Notes under the pieces: model-generated
What the model was told of the DNA's origin: nothing
Database searches by the model: none
Seen by the model: the letters and a program-made list of their open reading frames with translations, nothing else
Made by a program: the position numbers and the translations under genes
Assembly (NCBI GenBank): GCA_002082585.1
Contig: CP020563.1
Location: 5,512,001-5,576,000 of the forward strand
Length of the DNA: 64,000 nt
Direction: 5' to 3'
Source of the DNA: Kitasatospora albolonga
Lineage (GTDB): Bacteria > Actinomycetota > Actinomycetes > Streptomycetales > Streptomycetaceae
Shown here: positions 7,742 through 17,077 of the stretch, one piece after another
How positions within the stretch are numbered: position 1 is the first letter of the stretch
How the letters are laid out: every line of letters starts with the position of its first letter

Positions 7742-8407
7742 TCAGCCGCGCCGGACCGCGCAGAGCAGCCCGTCGCCGACCGGGAGCAGCGTCGGCATCA
7801 GCTCCTGGCTGTCGCGCACCGCGCGCAGCAGCTCCCGCAGCCGCAGCACCTCGGCGGGCTGGGCGGCGGAGTCGACCGTACGGCCGTCCGCGAAGACGCC
7901 CTCGAAGCAGACCAGGCCGCCGGGGCGCAGCAGGCGCAACGATTCAGCGAGGCAGTCGAGGCTCTCCAGCCGGTCGCCGTCGCAGAAGACGAGGTCGTAA
8001 CCGCCGTCCGCGAGCCGGGGCAGGACGTCCAGCGCGCGGCCGGGGATGAAACGGGACCGGTTGGAGGCGAAGCCCGCCTCGCGGAACGCCTCCCGGGCGA
8101 ACTGCTGGCGCTCGGGCTCCGGGTCCACCGTGGTCAGCACGCCGTCCGGCCGCATCCCGTGCAGCAGGTAGATGCCGGACACGCCCGTGCCCGTGCCGAT
8201 TTCCGCCACCGCTTTGGCGCCCGCGGCACCGGCCAGCAGGCGCAGCGCGGCGCCGGTGCCCGGGGACACGGAGCGGAGACCCAGCTCGCGGGCCCTCTCC
8301 CGGGCCCGGTGCAGAGCTTCGTCCTCGGCGACAAAGGCGTCGGCGAGGCCCCAGCTCGTCTGCCGGTTGGCGGTAATGACCCTCTCCTGTCCCCGTAGTT
8401 GGCGCAA
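7742..8407 (-). CDS. SAM-dependent O-methyltransferase (class I)
   Basis: 221 residues. The SAM-binding motif is VAEIGTGTGVSGIYLL, followed by the acidic loop VDPEPERQQFARE and the DLVFCDGDR motif; this is the catechol/caffeoyl-CoA O-methyltransferase family layout. It corresponds to Rv1220c, which is also divergent from an ECF sigma factor gene. The start is a TTG at 8407 (LRQLRGQERVIT in other words); no ATG or GTG lies in a plausible place and the family usually begins MRQLRGQ. The substrate is unknown. Confidence 0.85.
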   Translation of the reverse strand: MRQLRGQERVITANRQTSWGLADAFVAEDEALHRARERARELGLRSVSPGTGAALRLLAGAAGAKAVAEIGTGTGVSGIYLLHGMRPDGVLTTVDPEPERQQFAREAFREAGFASNRSRFIPGRALDVLPRLADGGYDLVFCDGDRLESLDCLAESLRLLRPGGLVCFEGVFADGRTVDSAAQPAEVLRLRELLRAVRDSQELMPTLLPVGDGLLCAVRRG

Positions 8408-8584
8408 CGGTGACTGTATCCGCTGGACCCGGGAACCCGCAGATGGGACCGGGCGTTGTGCAAGGAGTGGGGAAAGCGCAGCTGCCCGGCCCGCGGATCG
8501 GACCGGTGAGCTGCGAGGAGGCTCCGGGCGGCGCCCGGCCCCAGCAGGGAAAAGGCTTATCCGGAGCTAACGGGCGAGGTGGCT

Positions 8585-9346
8585 ATGGTAGGGGCTCCAC
8601 TGGACACCACCAGAGCCGATAGGGGAGGTGCGGCTGCGCCTGTGGATCGGGGCGGGGTGCTGCGGCGCCTTCTCAGGTCGGCCGGTGAGCCGAAATCCGT
8701 GACCAACATTGCTGACCGTTCTTCCGAAGACTCCGCACCGACCGCGACCTTCGCCTCTGATGCGGATTCTCAGGCGTGGACCCCGCCCTCATGGGAAGAG
8801 ATCGTCAGCACGCACAGCGCGCGCGTGTACCGCCTCGCCTACCGGCTGACGGGCAACCAGCACGACGCCGAGGACCTGACGCAGGAAGTCTTCGTCAGAG
8901 TCTTCCGCTCGCTGTCGACCTACACGCCCGGCACCTTCGAGGGCTGGCTGCACCGCATCACCACCAATCTCTTCCTGGACATGGTCCGGCGCAAGCAGCG
9001 CATCCGCTTCGACTCGCTCGGCGACGACGCGGCCGAGCGGCTGCCCAGCCGGGAGCCGTCCCCGCAGCAGGTCTTCAACGACACCCACTTCGACGCCGAT
9101 GTGCAGCAGGCGCTGGACACCCTGGCGCCCGAGTTCCGCGCCGCCGTCGTCCTCTGCGACATCGAGGGCCTCAGCTACGAGGAGATCGCCGCCACCCTCG
9201 GGGTGAAGCTCGGCACCGTGCGCAGCCGTATCCACCGGGGCCGCTCGCATCTGCGCAAGGCGCTCAAGCACCGTTCGCCCGAAGCCCGCGCCGAGCAGCG
9301 CTCCCTGGCGGACGCGGTCCTGGCAGGGGAGGGCGGAACGGCGTGA
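8585..9346 (+). CDS. ECF RNA polymerase sigma factor, mycobacterial SigE-like
   Basis: 253 residues. Region 2 is seen as [20 protein letters not shown] and VFVRVFRSL with the [19 protein letters not shown] segment (about residues 80-140); region 4 is [19 protein letters not shown] with the recognition helix [19 protein letters not shown]. About 60 poorly conserved residues precede region 2, so later starts are possible; I took the ATG at 8585 with GAGG upstream. The gene overlaps the next one (GTGA), which encodes a zinc anti-sigma factor. Followed by htrA and tatB, it matches the Rv1221-Rv1224 set, so control of an envelope-stress response is likely. Confidence 0.88.
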   Translation: MVGAPLDTTRADRGGAAAPVDRGGVLRRLLRSAGEPKSVTNIADRSSEDSAPTATFASDADSQAWTPPSWEEIVSTHSARVYRLAYRLTGNQHDAEDLTQEVFVRVFRSLSTYTPGTFEGWLHRITTNLFLDMVRRKQRIRFDSLGDDAAERLPSREPSPQQVFNDTHFDADVQQALDTLAPEFRAAVVLCDIEGLSYEEIAATLGVKLGTVRSRIHRGRSHLRKALKHRSPEARAEQRSLADAVLAGEGGTA

Positions 9347-10398
9347 GTGGCACAGGTCCGACCGGTCCCACCCCCGCCGAAGCGCATCTGGGGGACCGGC
9401 TCGCCGCGCTGGTCGACGGCGAGCTCAATCACGATGCCCGCGAGCGGGTCCTCGCCCATCTGGCGACCTGCGCCCGGTGCAAGGCCGAGGCCGACGCCCA
9501 GCGCCGCCTCAAGAGCGCCTTCGCCATGTCTGCCTCACCCTCGCCCTCCGAGGGGTTCCTGGCCCGTCTCCAGGGCCTTCCCGGGGGCCCTGGAGACGAC
9601 GGCAGCGGTGGCGGCAGGCCGTTCGGCGGCGGCGGGCCCTTCGCCGACGAGTTCTTCCCCCCGGTGCGGTCCTCGGGCTCCACCCGCCGCGACACCGCCG
9701 CGCCCTCCTCCCCCCTGGACGAGTTCGGCTATTTCCCGGCCGCCCACGGCTCCACCGCGGCCCTCCCGGTCGGCCCCCGCTCCGTCCTCCGCATCCACGA
9801 CGTGGACCGGGACGCCGAGCGCTCCCCGTGGCGCGGGCGGCGCTTCGCCTTCGCGGCGGCCGGTGCGGTCTCCCTGGCGGCCCTCGCGCTCGGCGGCACC
9901 CTGCCGCTGGACTACGGCCCCGACTCCGTCCCGCGCGCCGAGGGCAGCGGGACCAGCGTGACCCCGCTCGACGCCGAGACCCGCGCCGGAGGTTCCGCCG
10001 AGGCGGTCAGCCGCGGGGGCGGTACGCAGTCGGTGGGCGGCGAGCGCCTGTCGGCCGACGGGTCGTCGACCGGTACCCACCGGCCGTCCCCCTCGCTCAC
10101 CGCACCCCCGGTGTCCGGCGTCCCGGCGGTGAAGCCGCCCCTGTCGCTCCGGGCGCACATGACGACGCCCCTGCTGCTCGGCGCCCCGGTATCGGGCGGG
10201 CACCCGTTCGCGTTCCCCGTGGTGAACGTGTCCGTGCCGCCGCCGCTGATACGCCCGACCGGTAGCTCGACCCCGCTGCTCGCGGCGGTGCTGGGCAGCG
10301 GTTCGACAGCGAAGGCGGTCACCCCGCCGGCCCCCTCGGGCCCGGGTCCGGCCGCGCCGACCAACGACCTGGCGAGCCCGCTCTCCTCCGGGCGCTGA
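9343..10398 (+). CDS. Anti-sigma factor with zinc-binding N-terminal domain
   Basis: 351 residues from a GTG that overlaps the sigma-factor stop. The N-terminal domain [20 protein letters not shown] continues into LATCARC, giving His39-x3-Cys43-x2-Cys46, the zinc anti-sigma (ZAS) pattern. A disordered Gly/Pro/Ser region follows, then one transmembrane helix at about residues 166-188 ([20 protein letters not shown]), then a long Ser/Pro/Thr-rich part probably outside the membrane. Presumably it holds the upstream sigma factor until stress; cleavage or zinc release are the known routes in the family. The exported tail is unusually long. Confidence 0.82.
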   Translation: MSGTGPTGPTPAEAHLGDRLAALVDGELNHDARERVLAHLATCARCKAEADAQRRLKSAFAMSASPSPSEGFLARLQGLPGGPGDDGSGGGRPFGGGGPFADEFFPPVRSSGSTRRDTAAPSSPLDEFGYFPAAHGSTAALPVGPRSVLRIHDVDRDAERSPWRGRRFAFAAAGAVSLAALALGGTLPLDYGPDSVPRAEGSGTSVTPLDAETRAGGSAEAVSRGGGTQSVGGERLSADGSSTGTHRPSPSLTAPPVSGVPAVKPPLSLRAHMTTPLLLGAPVSGGHPFAFPVVNVSVPPPLIRPTGSSTPLLAAVLGSGSTAKAVTPPAPSGPGPAAPTNDLASPLSSGR

Positions 10399-10466
10399 GC
10401 GGAACCGGGCCGGACACCGGCCACACAGCGGCCACACACCGGCCGAACCGTGACGGGCCCCTGCGC

Positions 10467-10494
10467 AGGGATTCGTGAACCTGGTTGAATCCCT
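10467..10494. promoter_or_regulatory. Inverted repeat upstream of the HtrA gene
   Basis: AGGGATTC (10467-10474) and GAATCCCT (10487-10494) are exact reverse complements separated by 12 bases, centred 62 bases before the HtrA start codon. The spacing of half-sites (about two helical turns centre to centre) fits a dimeric regulator better than a terminator, as the arms are short and not GC-only. Confidence 0.45.
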
Positions 10495-10542
10495 GGGAGA
10501 AACGCCTCTGTGGGGCGTGCAGAGGCCAGTTGCGGAGAGAGC

Positions 10543-12309
10543 ATGGACGACGGGAAGCCCACCGGGCCGCAGGCGAAGTGGTGGAGCCGCCCTGCGGCGG
10601 GGCGGCCCGGCCGCACCGAGCCGGAGGGCCGGGATCAGAACCGGGACCGGGGCACGGCCGAGGACGTCACCCCGGCCGCGCACACCGGGAGCACCGAACG
10701 CCCCGGCGGCGCCGGACACCACCAGGACAGTGCCACCGCAGCACACCCCGGCGGCCCGGCCCCCCAGGACACCCCTGCCGCAGACCCCCACGACAGCGCC
10801 GCCCGCCCCGGTGCCGCCGCCCGCCCCACCGGCCAGGAGCCGCAGCCGCCCCTCCCGTCCGGCCCGCCGCTGCACGCGCCCGACGAGTACAGCACCCCGC
10901 CGTACGGCGGCCCCGGGCCGTGGGCGCCCGCCCCGCCGGTCCAGCGTCCGACTCCGGCCCACGGCACCCCCGTACCCCCGCAGACCACCGCCACCCCCGT
11001 ACCGCCGCAGGGCACCCCCGTGCCCCCGCAGACCCAGGCCGCACCCGTACCCCCGCAGCCCAACCCCGTACCGCCGCAGCCCGACCACCCCGTACCGCCG
11101 CAGTCCTCGCAGTGGCTCCAGTACGACCCGTGGGGTGCGCCCGGGCAGCCGTTGACCCAGGCGGGGCCGCCCCCGGGCAGTGAGCCGGGGCGCCGGAGGA
11201 ACCGCCGGGGCGGGGCTTTCGCCGGGGTGCTCCTGCTGACCCTGGTCGCCAGCGGCATCGGCGGCGGAGTCGGCGCGTACATCGAGCGCCACGGCGGGCT
11301 GACCACCGTCGAGCTGCCCCAGGCGAGCCACGACAACGGCGACCGGGCCCCCGAGAGCGTCGCGGGCATCGCCGCCAGCGCCCTGCCCAGCGTGGTCACC
11401 CTGCACGTCAGCGGCACCGCCGAGTCCGGCACCGGCACCGGCTTCGTCCTCGACAACCGGGGCCACATCCTCACCAACAACCACGTCGTCGCCCCGGCCG
11501 GGTCCACCGGCGACATCACCGTGACGTTCAGCACCGGCGAGACGGCCGCCGCCGAACTCGTCGGCAAGGACAGCGGCTACGACCTCGCCGTCGTCAGGGT
11601 CAAGGGGGTCTCCGGCCTCAAGCCCCTGCCGCTGGGCAACTCCGACAACGTCCGGGTGGGCGACCCGGTGGTGGCCATCGGCGCCCCCTTCGACCTGTCC
11701 AACACGGTCACCTCGGGCATCATCAGCGCCAAGCAGCGGCCGATCACCGCGGGCGGCGAGAAGGGCGACGGCAGCGACATCAGCTATGTCGACGCCCTCC
11801 AGACCGACGCTCCGATCAACCCCGGCAACTCCGGCGGCCCCCTGGTCGACACCCAGGCCCACGTCATCGGCATCAACAGCGCCATCCGCGCGGCCGACAG
11901 CGGCAAGGGTGCCGAGCGCGGCGGCCAGTCCGGCTCCATCGGCCTCGGCTTCGCGATACCGATCAACCAGGGCAAGCGCGTCGCCGAGGAGCTGATCAAC
12001 ACCGGCCGGGCGACCCACCCGGTGATCGGCGTCACGCTCGACATGAAGTTCACCGGCGACGGGGCCAAGGTCGGCGAGAAGGGCGCCGAGGACGGCCCGG
12101 CGGTCACCAAGGGCGGACCGGCCGACAAGGCGGGCATCAGGTCCGGCGACGTCATCACCGCCGTCCAGGGCCAGCGGGTGCACAGCGGGGAGGAGCTGAT
12201 CGTGAAGATCCGCGCCCACCGCCCGGGCGACCGGCTGGAGCTGCGGCTCACCCGAGGTGGCAAGGAGCTGTCCATCACGTTGACGCTCGGCTCGGCGAGC
12301 GGCACGTGA
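10543..12309 (+). CDS. HtrA/DegP-type membrane serine protease with PDZ domain
   Basis: 588 residues. The first ~215 are cytoplasmic, hydrophilic and Pro-rich with repeated 'TPVPPQ' units (residues about 145-185). One transmembrane helix follows (AFAGVLLLTLVASGIGGGVG, near residue 225), so the protease acts outside the membrane. The catalytic triad is His314 (NNHVV), Asp347 (GYDLAVV) and Ser430 (NPGNSGGPL). A single C-terminal PDZ domain starts about residue 500 (GPADKAGIRSGDVITAVQG). ATG 10543 has GGAGAGAG upstream. Next to the sigma/anti-sigma pair it is likely both a target of that regulon and an envelope quality-control protease, as for Rv1223. Confidence 0.92.
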   Translation: MDDGKPTGPQAKWWSRPAAGRPGRTEPEGRDQNRDRGTAEDVTPAAHTGSTERPGGAGHHQDSATAAHPGGPAPQDTPAADPHDSAARPGAAARPTGQEPQPPLPSGPPLHAPDEYSTPPYGGPGPWAPAPPVQRPTPAHGTPVPPQTTATPVPPQGTPVPPQTQAAPVPPQPNPVPPQPDHPVPPQSSQWLQYDPWGAPGQPLTQAGPPPGSEPGRRRNRRGGAFAGVLLLTLVASGIGGGVGAYIERHGGLTTVELPQASHDNGDRAPESVAGIAASALPSVVTLHVSGTAESGTGTGFVLDNRGHILTNNHVVAPAGSTGDITVTFSTGETAAAELVGKDSGYDLAVVRVKGVSGLKPLPLGNSDNVRVGDPVVAIGAPFDLSNTVTSGIISAKQRPITAGGEKGDGSDISYVDALQTDAPINPGNSGGPLVDTQAHVIGINSAIRAADSGKGAERGGQSGSIGLGFAIPINQGKRVAEELINTGRATHPVIGVTLDMKFTGDGAKVGEKGAEDGPAVTKGGPADKAGIRSGDVITAVQGQRVHSGEELIVKIRAHRPGDRLELRLTRGGKELSITLTLGSASGT

Positions 12310-12436
12310 GCGACACGGCGAGGTACCGCCCCGACAGCTCGGCCAGGTACCGTTGAGCGGTCCGGGCACCCGGCCCAGCCTGCCGCGGACACCGGCATCA
12401 GGCGGAGAACACGCGGAGAACACGAGGAGCAGCTAG

Positions 12437-12934
12437 GTGTTCAATGACATAGGCGCACTGGAGCTGCTGACCATCGGAGTCCTGGCCGTGCTGGTCTTCG
12501 GCCCCGACAAGCTGCCCAAGCTCATCCAGGACGTCACGCGCACCATCCGCAAGATCCGCGAGTTCTCGGACAGCGCCAAGGAAGACATCCGTACGGAGCT
12601 GGGCCCGCAGTTCAAGGACTTCGAGTTCGAGGACCTCAACCCCAAGACGTTCGTCCGCAAGCAGCTGATGGACGGCAACGACGACCTGGGGCTGAAGGAG
12701 ATCCGCGAGAGCTTCGACCTGCGCAAGGAGCTCTCCGACGTCACGGACGCGGTGAACGGCCGCACACCCGCACCGGATTCCGCCAACAGTGCGGCGAACG
12801 GCTCGGCGGGCGCGTCGGCCACCGCCACCTCGCCCAGCCTCACCAAGACCGGTGACACCACCCCTGACCTGCTGAAGAAGACCCCGCAGCAGACGCAGAC
12901 CGAGCGCCCGCCGTTCGATGCGGACGCCACCTGA
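12437..12934 (+). CDS. tatB: Twin-arginine translocase subunit TatB
   Basis: 165 residues from GTG 12437 with GAGGAG upstream. TatB features: a short periplasmic start, one membrane helix (ALELLTIGVLAVLVFGPDKL), the hinge FGPDKLPK, and a long amphipathic helix rich in Lys/Glu/Arg, then a disordered tail of Ser/Thr/Ala. TatB forms the substrate-receptor complex with TatC for folded-protein export. It follows the HtrA gene as in M. tuberculosis (Rv1223-Rv1224). No tatA or tatC is in this window. Confidence 0.93.
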   Translation: MFNDIGALELLTIGVLAVLVFGPDKLPKLIQDVTRTIRKIREFSDSAKEDIRTELGPQFKDFEFEDLNPKTFVRKQLMDGNDDLGLKEIRESFDLRKELSDVTDAVNGRTPAPDSANSAANGSAGASATATSPSLTKTGDTTPDLLKKTPQQTQTERPPFDADAT

Positions 12935-13060
12935 CACCAGGTCAATCCCGACTCGTCCGGACGGTATGGCTATTCTCCATCTGTCCGGTTGCGAGGACGC
13001 CCACGCCCGCGGGGGGCGGGCCGCTCCGGATCGGAACTGATCGAGGAGGCGGCCGCTCAG

Positions 13061-13726
13061 ATGGAGACGACGAGTCGGGTGGATACGGACGGTGCCCCTG
13101 GCACGGTCACGGCGGAGGAGGTGCCGGCGGCCCGGCGGCGTACCGTCGACGGCTACCTGGAAGCCCCTTTTCCCTGGTACGGGCTGGATGAAGCCTTCAC
13201 CGGACCGCGCTGGCTGATGCAGGTCGGCACGGCCGCCGACGGCACGGTGCAGCACGGTTCGACCGGGCACGGCGACGAGCCCTCGGTGAAGACGGACGGC
13301 TCGGCCGCCGAGAAGGAGCGGTTCGCGGCCGTCATCACGGTCGCCGCCAGCCCGGTGCGGCACAGCGGTGACGGTACGGGGGTCCTGGACGCCACCACGG
13401 TCTCCTCGGCCGCCTGGCTGGCCGGCTCGGGGCTGCTGGCGTACACGTGGCCGCCGCAGATGGACCACACCCTGCGCGACGACTGGCTGGACCAGCAGAC
13501 CGAGACGGCGTTCACCCTCGCCGACGACCTCGGCTCGGCGCCCTGGTCGACGCTCTCCCTGCCGGTGGACGGGGTCCCGGTGGAGTTCCACTACCGGGAG
13601 TCCGAGTTCGGCTGGGTGCTCGCCGGGTCGGCGCACGAAGGCGTGCACATCGGGGCGTACGGGCGGGGGATGAGCGCGTACGGGCTGGGGTTCTCGGTGA
13701 TCAAGGACATCGAGAGCTACGCGTAG
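13061..13726 (+). CDS. Conserved hypothetical protein
   Basis: 221 residues from the ATG at 13061 (GAGGAGG eleven bases upstream). I do not recognise a domain. The protein is soluble, acidic, with aromatic-rich patches such as YLEAPFPWYGLDEAF, AWLAGSGLLAYTWPPQMD and EFHYRESEFGWVLAGSAHEG, and a Gly/Tyr-rich ending. The pattern of a small alpha/beta or beta-barrel protein is possible. It is transcribed alone, between tatB and a strong terminator shared with mrp. Confidence 0.65.
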   Translation: METTSRVDTDGAPGTVTAEEVPAARRRTVDGYLEAPFPWYGLDEAFTGPRWLMQVGTAADGTVQHGSTGHGDEPSVKTDGSAAEKERFAAVITVAASPVRHSGDGTGVLDATTVSSAAWLAGSGLLAYTWPPQMDHTLRDDWLDQQTETAFTLADDLGSAPWSTLSLPVDGVPVEFHYRESEFGWVLAGSAHEGVHIGAYGRGMSAYGLGFSVIKDIESYA

Positions 13727-13783
13727 GACCCGGGAGTCGCGCGTAAAGCCCGAGAGCTGAGCGTAGGGCCCGCGCCCGGAACG

Positions 13784-13830
13784 CGTGAGCGCCGTACGGC
13801 CCGGTCTTCCCGGCCCGTACGGCGCTCACG
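13784..13830. terminator. Hairpin between convergent genes
   Basis: Arms 13784-13799 (CGTGAGCGCCGTACGG) and 13815-13830 are perfect complements; the 15-base loop itself contains short CCGG self-pairing. It separates the unknown gene ending at 13726 from mrp ending at 13842. Confidence 0.85.
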
Positions 13831-13841
13831 AGCGGCAGGGC

Positions 13842-14975
13842 TCAGAACTTGTTGCGCGGGGTGATCCCCAGCGACATGCCCGACAGACCGCGCTGACGGC
13901 CCCCCAGCTTGCCCGCGATCGCGCGCAGCGCGCTGCCCGCCGGGGAGTCCGGGTCGGACAGGACCACCGGCTTGCCCTCGTCGCCGCCCTCGCGCAGCCG
14001 TACGTCGATCGGGATCGCGCCCAGCACCGGCACCTCGGCGCCGACCGTCCGGGTCAGCCCCTCCGCGACCCGAGCGCCGCCGCCCGAGCCGAAGACGTCG
14101 ACCATCTCGTCGCAGTGCGGACACGGCATGCCCGACATGTTCTCCACGACGCCGACGATCTTCTGGTGGGTCTGTACGGCGATGGACCCGGCCCGCTCCG
14201 CCACCTCGGCCGCCGCCTGCTGCGGGGTCGTGACCACCAGGATCTCCGCGTTCGGCACGAGCTGCGCCACCGAGATCGCGATGTCACCGGTGCCCGGCGG
14301 CAGGTCGAGGAGCAGGACGTCCAGGTCGCCCCAGTACACATCGGCCAGGAACTGCTGGAGCGCCCGGTGCAGCATCGGGCCGCGCCACACCACGGGCGCG
14401 TTGCCCGGGGTGAACATGCCGATGGAGATGACCTTCACACCGTGCGCGGACGGCGGCATGATCATGTTCTCGACCTGGGTGGGCTTGCCGTCCGCGCCGA
14501 GCATCCGGGGCACGCTGTGCCCGTAGATGTCCGCGTCCACGACGCCGACCTTCAGCCCGTCGGCCGCCATCGCCGCCGCCAGGTTCACCGTCACCGAGGA
14601 CTTGCCGACGCCGCCCTTGCCGGAGGCGACCGCGTACACCCGGGTCAGCGATCCGGGCTTGGCGAAGGGCACCTCGCGCTCGGCCGTCCCGCCGCGCAGC
14701 GAGCTCGCCAGGTCCTTGCGCTGCTCGTCGCTCATCACGTCGAGGGTGACCGCCACGCGGGAGACGCCCGCCACGCGGGAGACGGCCTCCTCCACGTTCC
14801 TGGTGATCGTGTCGCGCATCGGGCAGCCGGAGACCGTGAGATACACCGTGACAGCGACTGCACCGTCAGGATCGATCTCGACCGATTTCACCATGCCCAG
14901 CTCGGTGATCGGGCGGTGGATCTCCGGGTCGTTCACTGTCGCCAGTGCCTCAAGCACCGCGTCTTCCGTAGCCAT
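13842..14975 (-). CDS. mrp: Mrp/ApbC-type iron-sulfur cluster carrier ATPase
   Basis: 377 residues. An N-terminal MIP18-like domain (ALATVNDPEIHRPI, SGCPMRDTI) precedes the P-loop domain: SGKGGVGKSS (residues 118-127, deviant Walker A with two Lys), VVDADIYGHS, and DLPPGTGDIAIS. A CxxC pair (MPCPHC, near residue 265) would bridge a labile 4Fe-4S cluster between two subunits. The family transfers Fe-S clusters to apoproteins in the cytoplasm. It corresponds to Rv1229c. The ATG at 14975 gives the usual family start MATEDAV. Confidence 0.92.
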   Translation of the reverse strand: MATEDAVLEALATVNDPEIHRPITELGMVKSVEIDPDGAVAVTVYLTVSGCPMRDTITRNVEEAVSRVAGVSRVAVTLDVMSDEQRKDLASSLRGGTAEREVPFAKPGSLTRVYAVASGKGGVGKSSVTVNLAAAMAADGLKVGVVDADIYGHSVPRMLGADGKPTQVENMIMPPSAHGVKVISIGMFTPGNAPVVWRGPMLHRALQQFLADVYWGDLDVLLLDLPPGTGDIAISVAQLVPNAEILVVTTPQQAAAEVAERAGSIAVQTHQKIVGVVENMSGMPCPHCDEMVDVFGSGGGARVAEGLTRTVGAEVPVLGAIPIDVRLREGGDEGKPVVLSDPDSPAGSALRAIAGKLGGRQRGLSGMSLGITPRNKF

Positions 14976-15018
14976 ACAGACGATGTTACGGCGCCGGGCC
15001 CTACGGGCGGGTAGCCCC

Positions 15019-15579
15019 TCAGCGGTCGCCTTCGTCACTCTCGGACGTACGCACGATCCGGCGCTCCTCCAGGTCCCGCACCATGTCCTGGAGCTCCGAG
15101 CGCATCCAGTCCCGGGTGGCGACCTCGCCGAGCCCCATCCGCAGCGCCGCGATCTCCCGGCTGAGGTACTCGGTGTCGGCGATGGACCGCTCGTTCTGCT
15201 TGCGGTCCTGCTCGTGGGTGACCCGGTCCCGGTCGTCCTGCCGGTTCTGGGCCAGCAGGATCAGCGGAGCGGCGTACGACGCCTGGAGCGAGAGCATCAG
15301 GGTCAGGAAGATGAACGGGTACTCGTCCCACCGCAGGTGCTCGGGCGCCCAGACGTTCCACGCCACCCAGACGATGATGATCAGCGTCATCCAGACGATG
15401 AACCGCCCGGTCCCCAGGAACCGCGCGATCCGCTCGGAGAACCGGCCGAACGCCTCCGGGTCGTACTCCGGCAGCAGCTTCAGCCCCGGCGCCTTCGGCT
15501 GGTCGAGCCGGGTGCGCGGAGGCCGCACCAGGCCCGACGAGCCCGTCGACGCGGCCTTCGACCGCTCCTCACCGGCCAT
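15019..15579 (-). CDS. DUF1003 membrane protein
   Basis: 186 residues. Two hydrophobic helices (FIVWMTLIIIVWVAWNVW and YPFIFLTLMLSLQASYAAP) are followed by the family motif LLAQNRQDDRDR and an acidic/basic helical tail. ATG 15579 has GAGGGGGG upstream and overlaps the stop of the MgtE-like gene by 11 bases, so the two are translated together. The same pair occurs in M. tuberculosis (Rv1231c-Rv1232c). A link to magnesium handling is suggested by the neighbours only. Confidence 0.82.
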   Translation of the reverse strand: MAGEERSKAASTGSSGLVRPPRTRLDQPKAPGLKLLPEYDPEAFGRFSERIARFLGTGRFIVWMTLIIIVWVAWNVWAPEHLRWDEYPFIFLTLMLSLQASYAAPLILLAQNRQDDRDRVTHEQDRKQNERSIADTEYLSREIAALRMGLGEVATRDWMRSELQDMVRDLEERRIVRTSESDEGDR

Positions 15580-16843
15580 GGTGGATGCCCCCCTCACCGT
15601 GGAAGTCGGTCTCGCGCCAGTCCTCGGGCAGCAGATGGTCCAGCACGTCGTCCACGGTCACCGCGCCCAGCAGCGACCCGCTCTCGTCCACGACGGGCGC
15701 CGAGACCAGGTTGTACGCCGCCAGATAGCTGGTCACCGTCGGCAGCGGGGTGTCCGGGGGCAGCGGCACCAGATCGCTGTCCACGATGGAGCTCACCAGG
15801 GTGAACGGAGGGTCGCGCAGCAGCCGCTGGAAGTGCACGGTGCCCAGGTACTTCCCGGTCGGCGTCTCGTCGGGGGAGCGGCATACGTACACCTGGGCGG
15901 CGAGCGCCGGGGACAGGTCCTGCTGCCGGACCCGGGCGAGCGCGTCGGCCACCGTGGCGTCCGGCCGGAGCACGATCGGCTCGGTCGTCATCAGACCGCC
16001 CGCCGTCCGCTCCTCGTACGACATCAGACGCCGTACGTCGGCGGCGTCGTCCGGGCGCATCAGGGTCAGCAGCCGCTCCTTGTCCTCCTCCGGCAGCTCC
16101 GAGAGCAGGTCGGCCGCGTCGTCCGGGTCCATCGCCTCCAGGACGTCGGCGGCCCGCTCCTCCTTCAGCTTGCCGAGGATCTCCACCTGGTCGTCCTCGG
16201 GCAGCTCCTCCAGGACATCGGCGAGCCGGTCGTCGTCGAGCGCGGCGGCCACCTCCACCCGGCGCTTGGGGGAGAGGTGGTGCAGGGCGTTGGCCACATC
16301 GGCGGGGCGCAGCCGCTCGAACGTGGCGACCAGGTTCTCCGCGCCCTGCCCGTGCTCCTCCAGCGAGAAGCCGCTCACCGCCGACCACTCCACCGTCAGC
16401 GTCTCGCCCTTGCGGCGCAGCGCCCCGCCGCGCCCCTTGCGGACGAAGTACTTGTCGATCTCCCAGTCCCGCCGGGCGGGCAGCTGCTGGATCGCCACGT
16501 CCAGGACGGTGACCTCCTCGTCGCTCTCCACCAGCCGCACCCGGCGGTCGAGGAACTCGCCGAGGACGAGCCGTTCGGTGGGCCGCTGCTCGAAGCGCCG
16601 CATGTTGACGACACCGGTCGTGATGACCTGGCCCGACTCGACACCCGTCACCCGGGTCATCGGCAGGAAGATCCGCCGTCGGCTGATCACCTCGACGACC
16701 AGGCCCAGGATGCGCGGCGGCCGTGCGCCGACCCGCAACATCGCCACCAGGTCGCGGACCCGGCCGACCTGGTCCCCGTTCGGGTCGAACACCGGCACCC
16801 CGGAGAGGTGCGAGACGAAGACCCGGGGGGCTCCTGCCGCCAT
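15569..16843 (-). CDS. Soluble MgtE N-domain/CBS-pair protein without the channel domain
   Basis: 424 residues, no transmembrane segment. The N-terminal third has PRC-barrel-like beta strands (SHLSGVPVFDPNGDQVGRVRD). The middle is the superhelical MgtE N-domain with its repeated 'L-P-E-D-D' pattern (VLEELPEDDQVEIL, LLSELPEEDKERLL). Two CBS motifs follow (MTTEPIVLRPDATVADAL; APVVDESGSLLGAVTVDD), ending at LLPEDWRE. In MgtE channels these two domains sense cytosolic Mg2+ and gate the pore, but here the pore domain is absent. It resembles Rv1232c. It may be a Mg2+ sensor for a partner such as the DUF1003 protein or CorA. Confidence 0.85.
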   Translation of the reverse strand: MAAGAPRVFVSHLSGVPVFDPNGDQVGRVRDLVAMLRVGARPPRILGLVVEVISRRRIFLPMTRVTGVESGQVITTGVVNMRRFEQRPTERLVLGEFLDRRVRLVESDEEVTVLDVAIQQLPARRDWEIDKYFVRKGRGGALRRKGETLTVEWSAVSGFSLEEHGQGAENLVATFERLRPADVANALHHLSPKRRVEVAAALDDDRLADVLEELPEDDQVEILGKLKEERAADVLEAMDPDDAADLLSELPEEDKERLLTLMRPDDAADVRRLMSYEERTAGGLMTTEPIVLRPDATVADALARVRQQDLSPALAAQVYVCRSPDETPTGKYLGTVHFQRLLRDPPFTLVSSIVDSDLVPLPPDTPLPTVTSYLAAYNLVSAPVVDESGSLLGAVTVDDVLDHLLPEDWRETDFHGEGGIHHGR

Positions 16844-17077
16844 GCTCCGCCTCCTCGTCTCCCGTTCCGCCGGCCGTCCGGCCGACGCTCCGTGCCACCA
16901 GCGCGTTCCGTCGTACGCGGGCCCGTCCGCGCGGACCGCCGTACGCGGGATCAGGCTAGCCCCTGCCGCCGTACCGCGCCCCGGCGGACCCGTCCGTACG
17001 GCGCGCTGGCGGGAGGTGCCCGGACCCCGGGTACGCTGCGCTCTGCCCCCCGATCGCAGTTGAGAGGCAGTACGCCC

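Noticed and set aside
9535..12423. 962-codon minus-strand frame opposite the anti-sigma and HtrA genes
   Set aside because: Shadow frame; both sense genes have clear motifs, coupled starts and ribosome sites.
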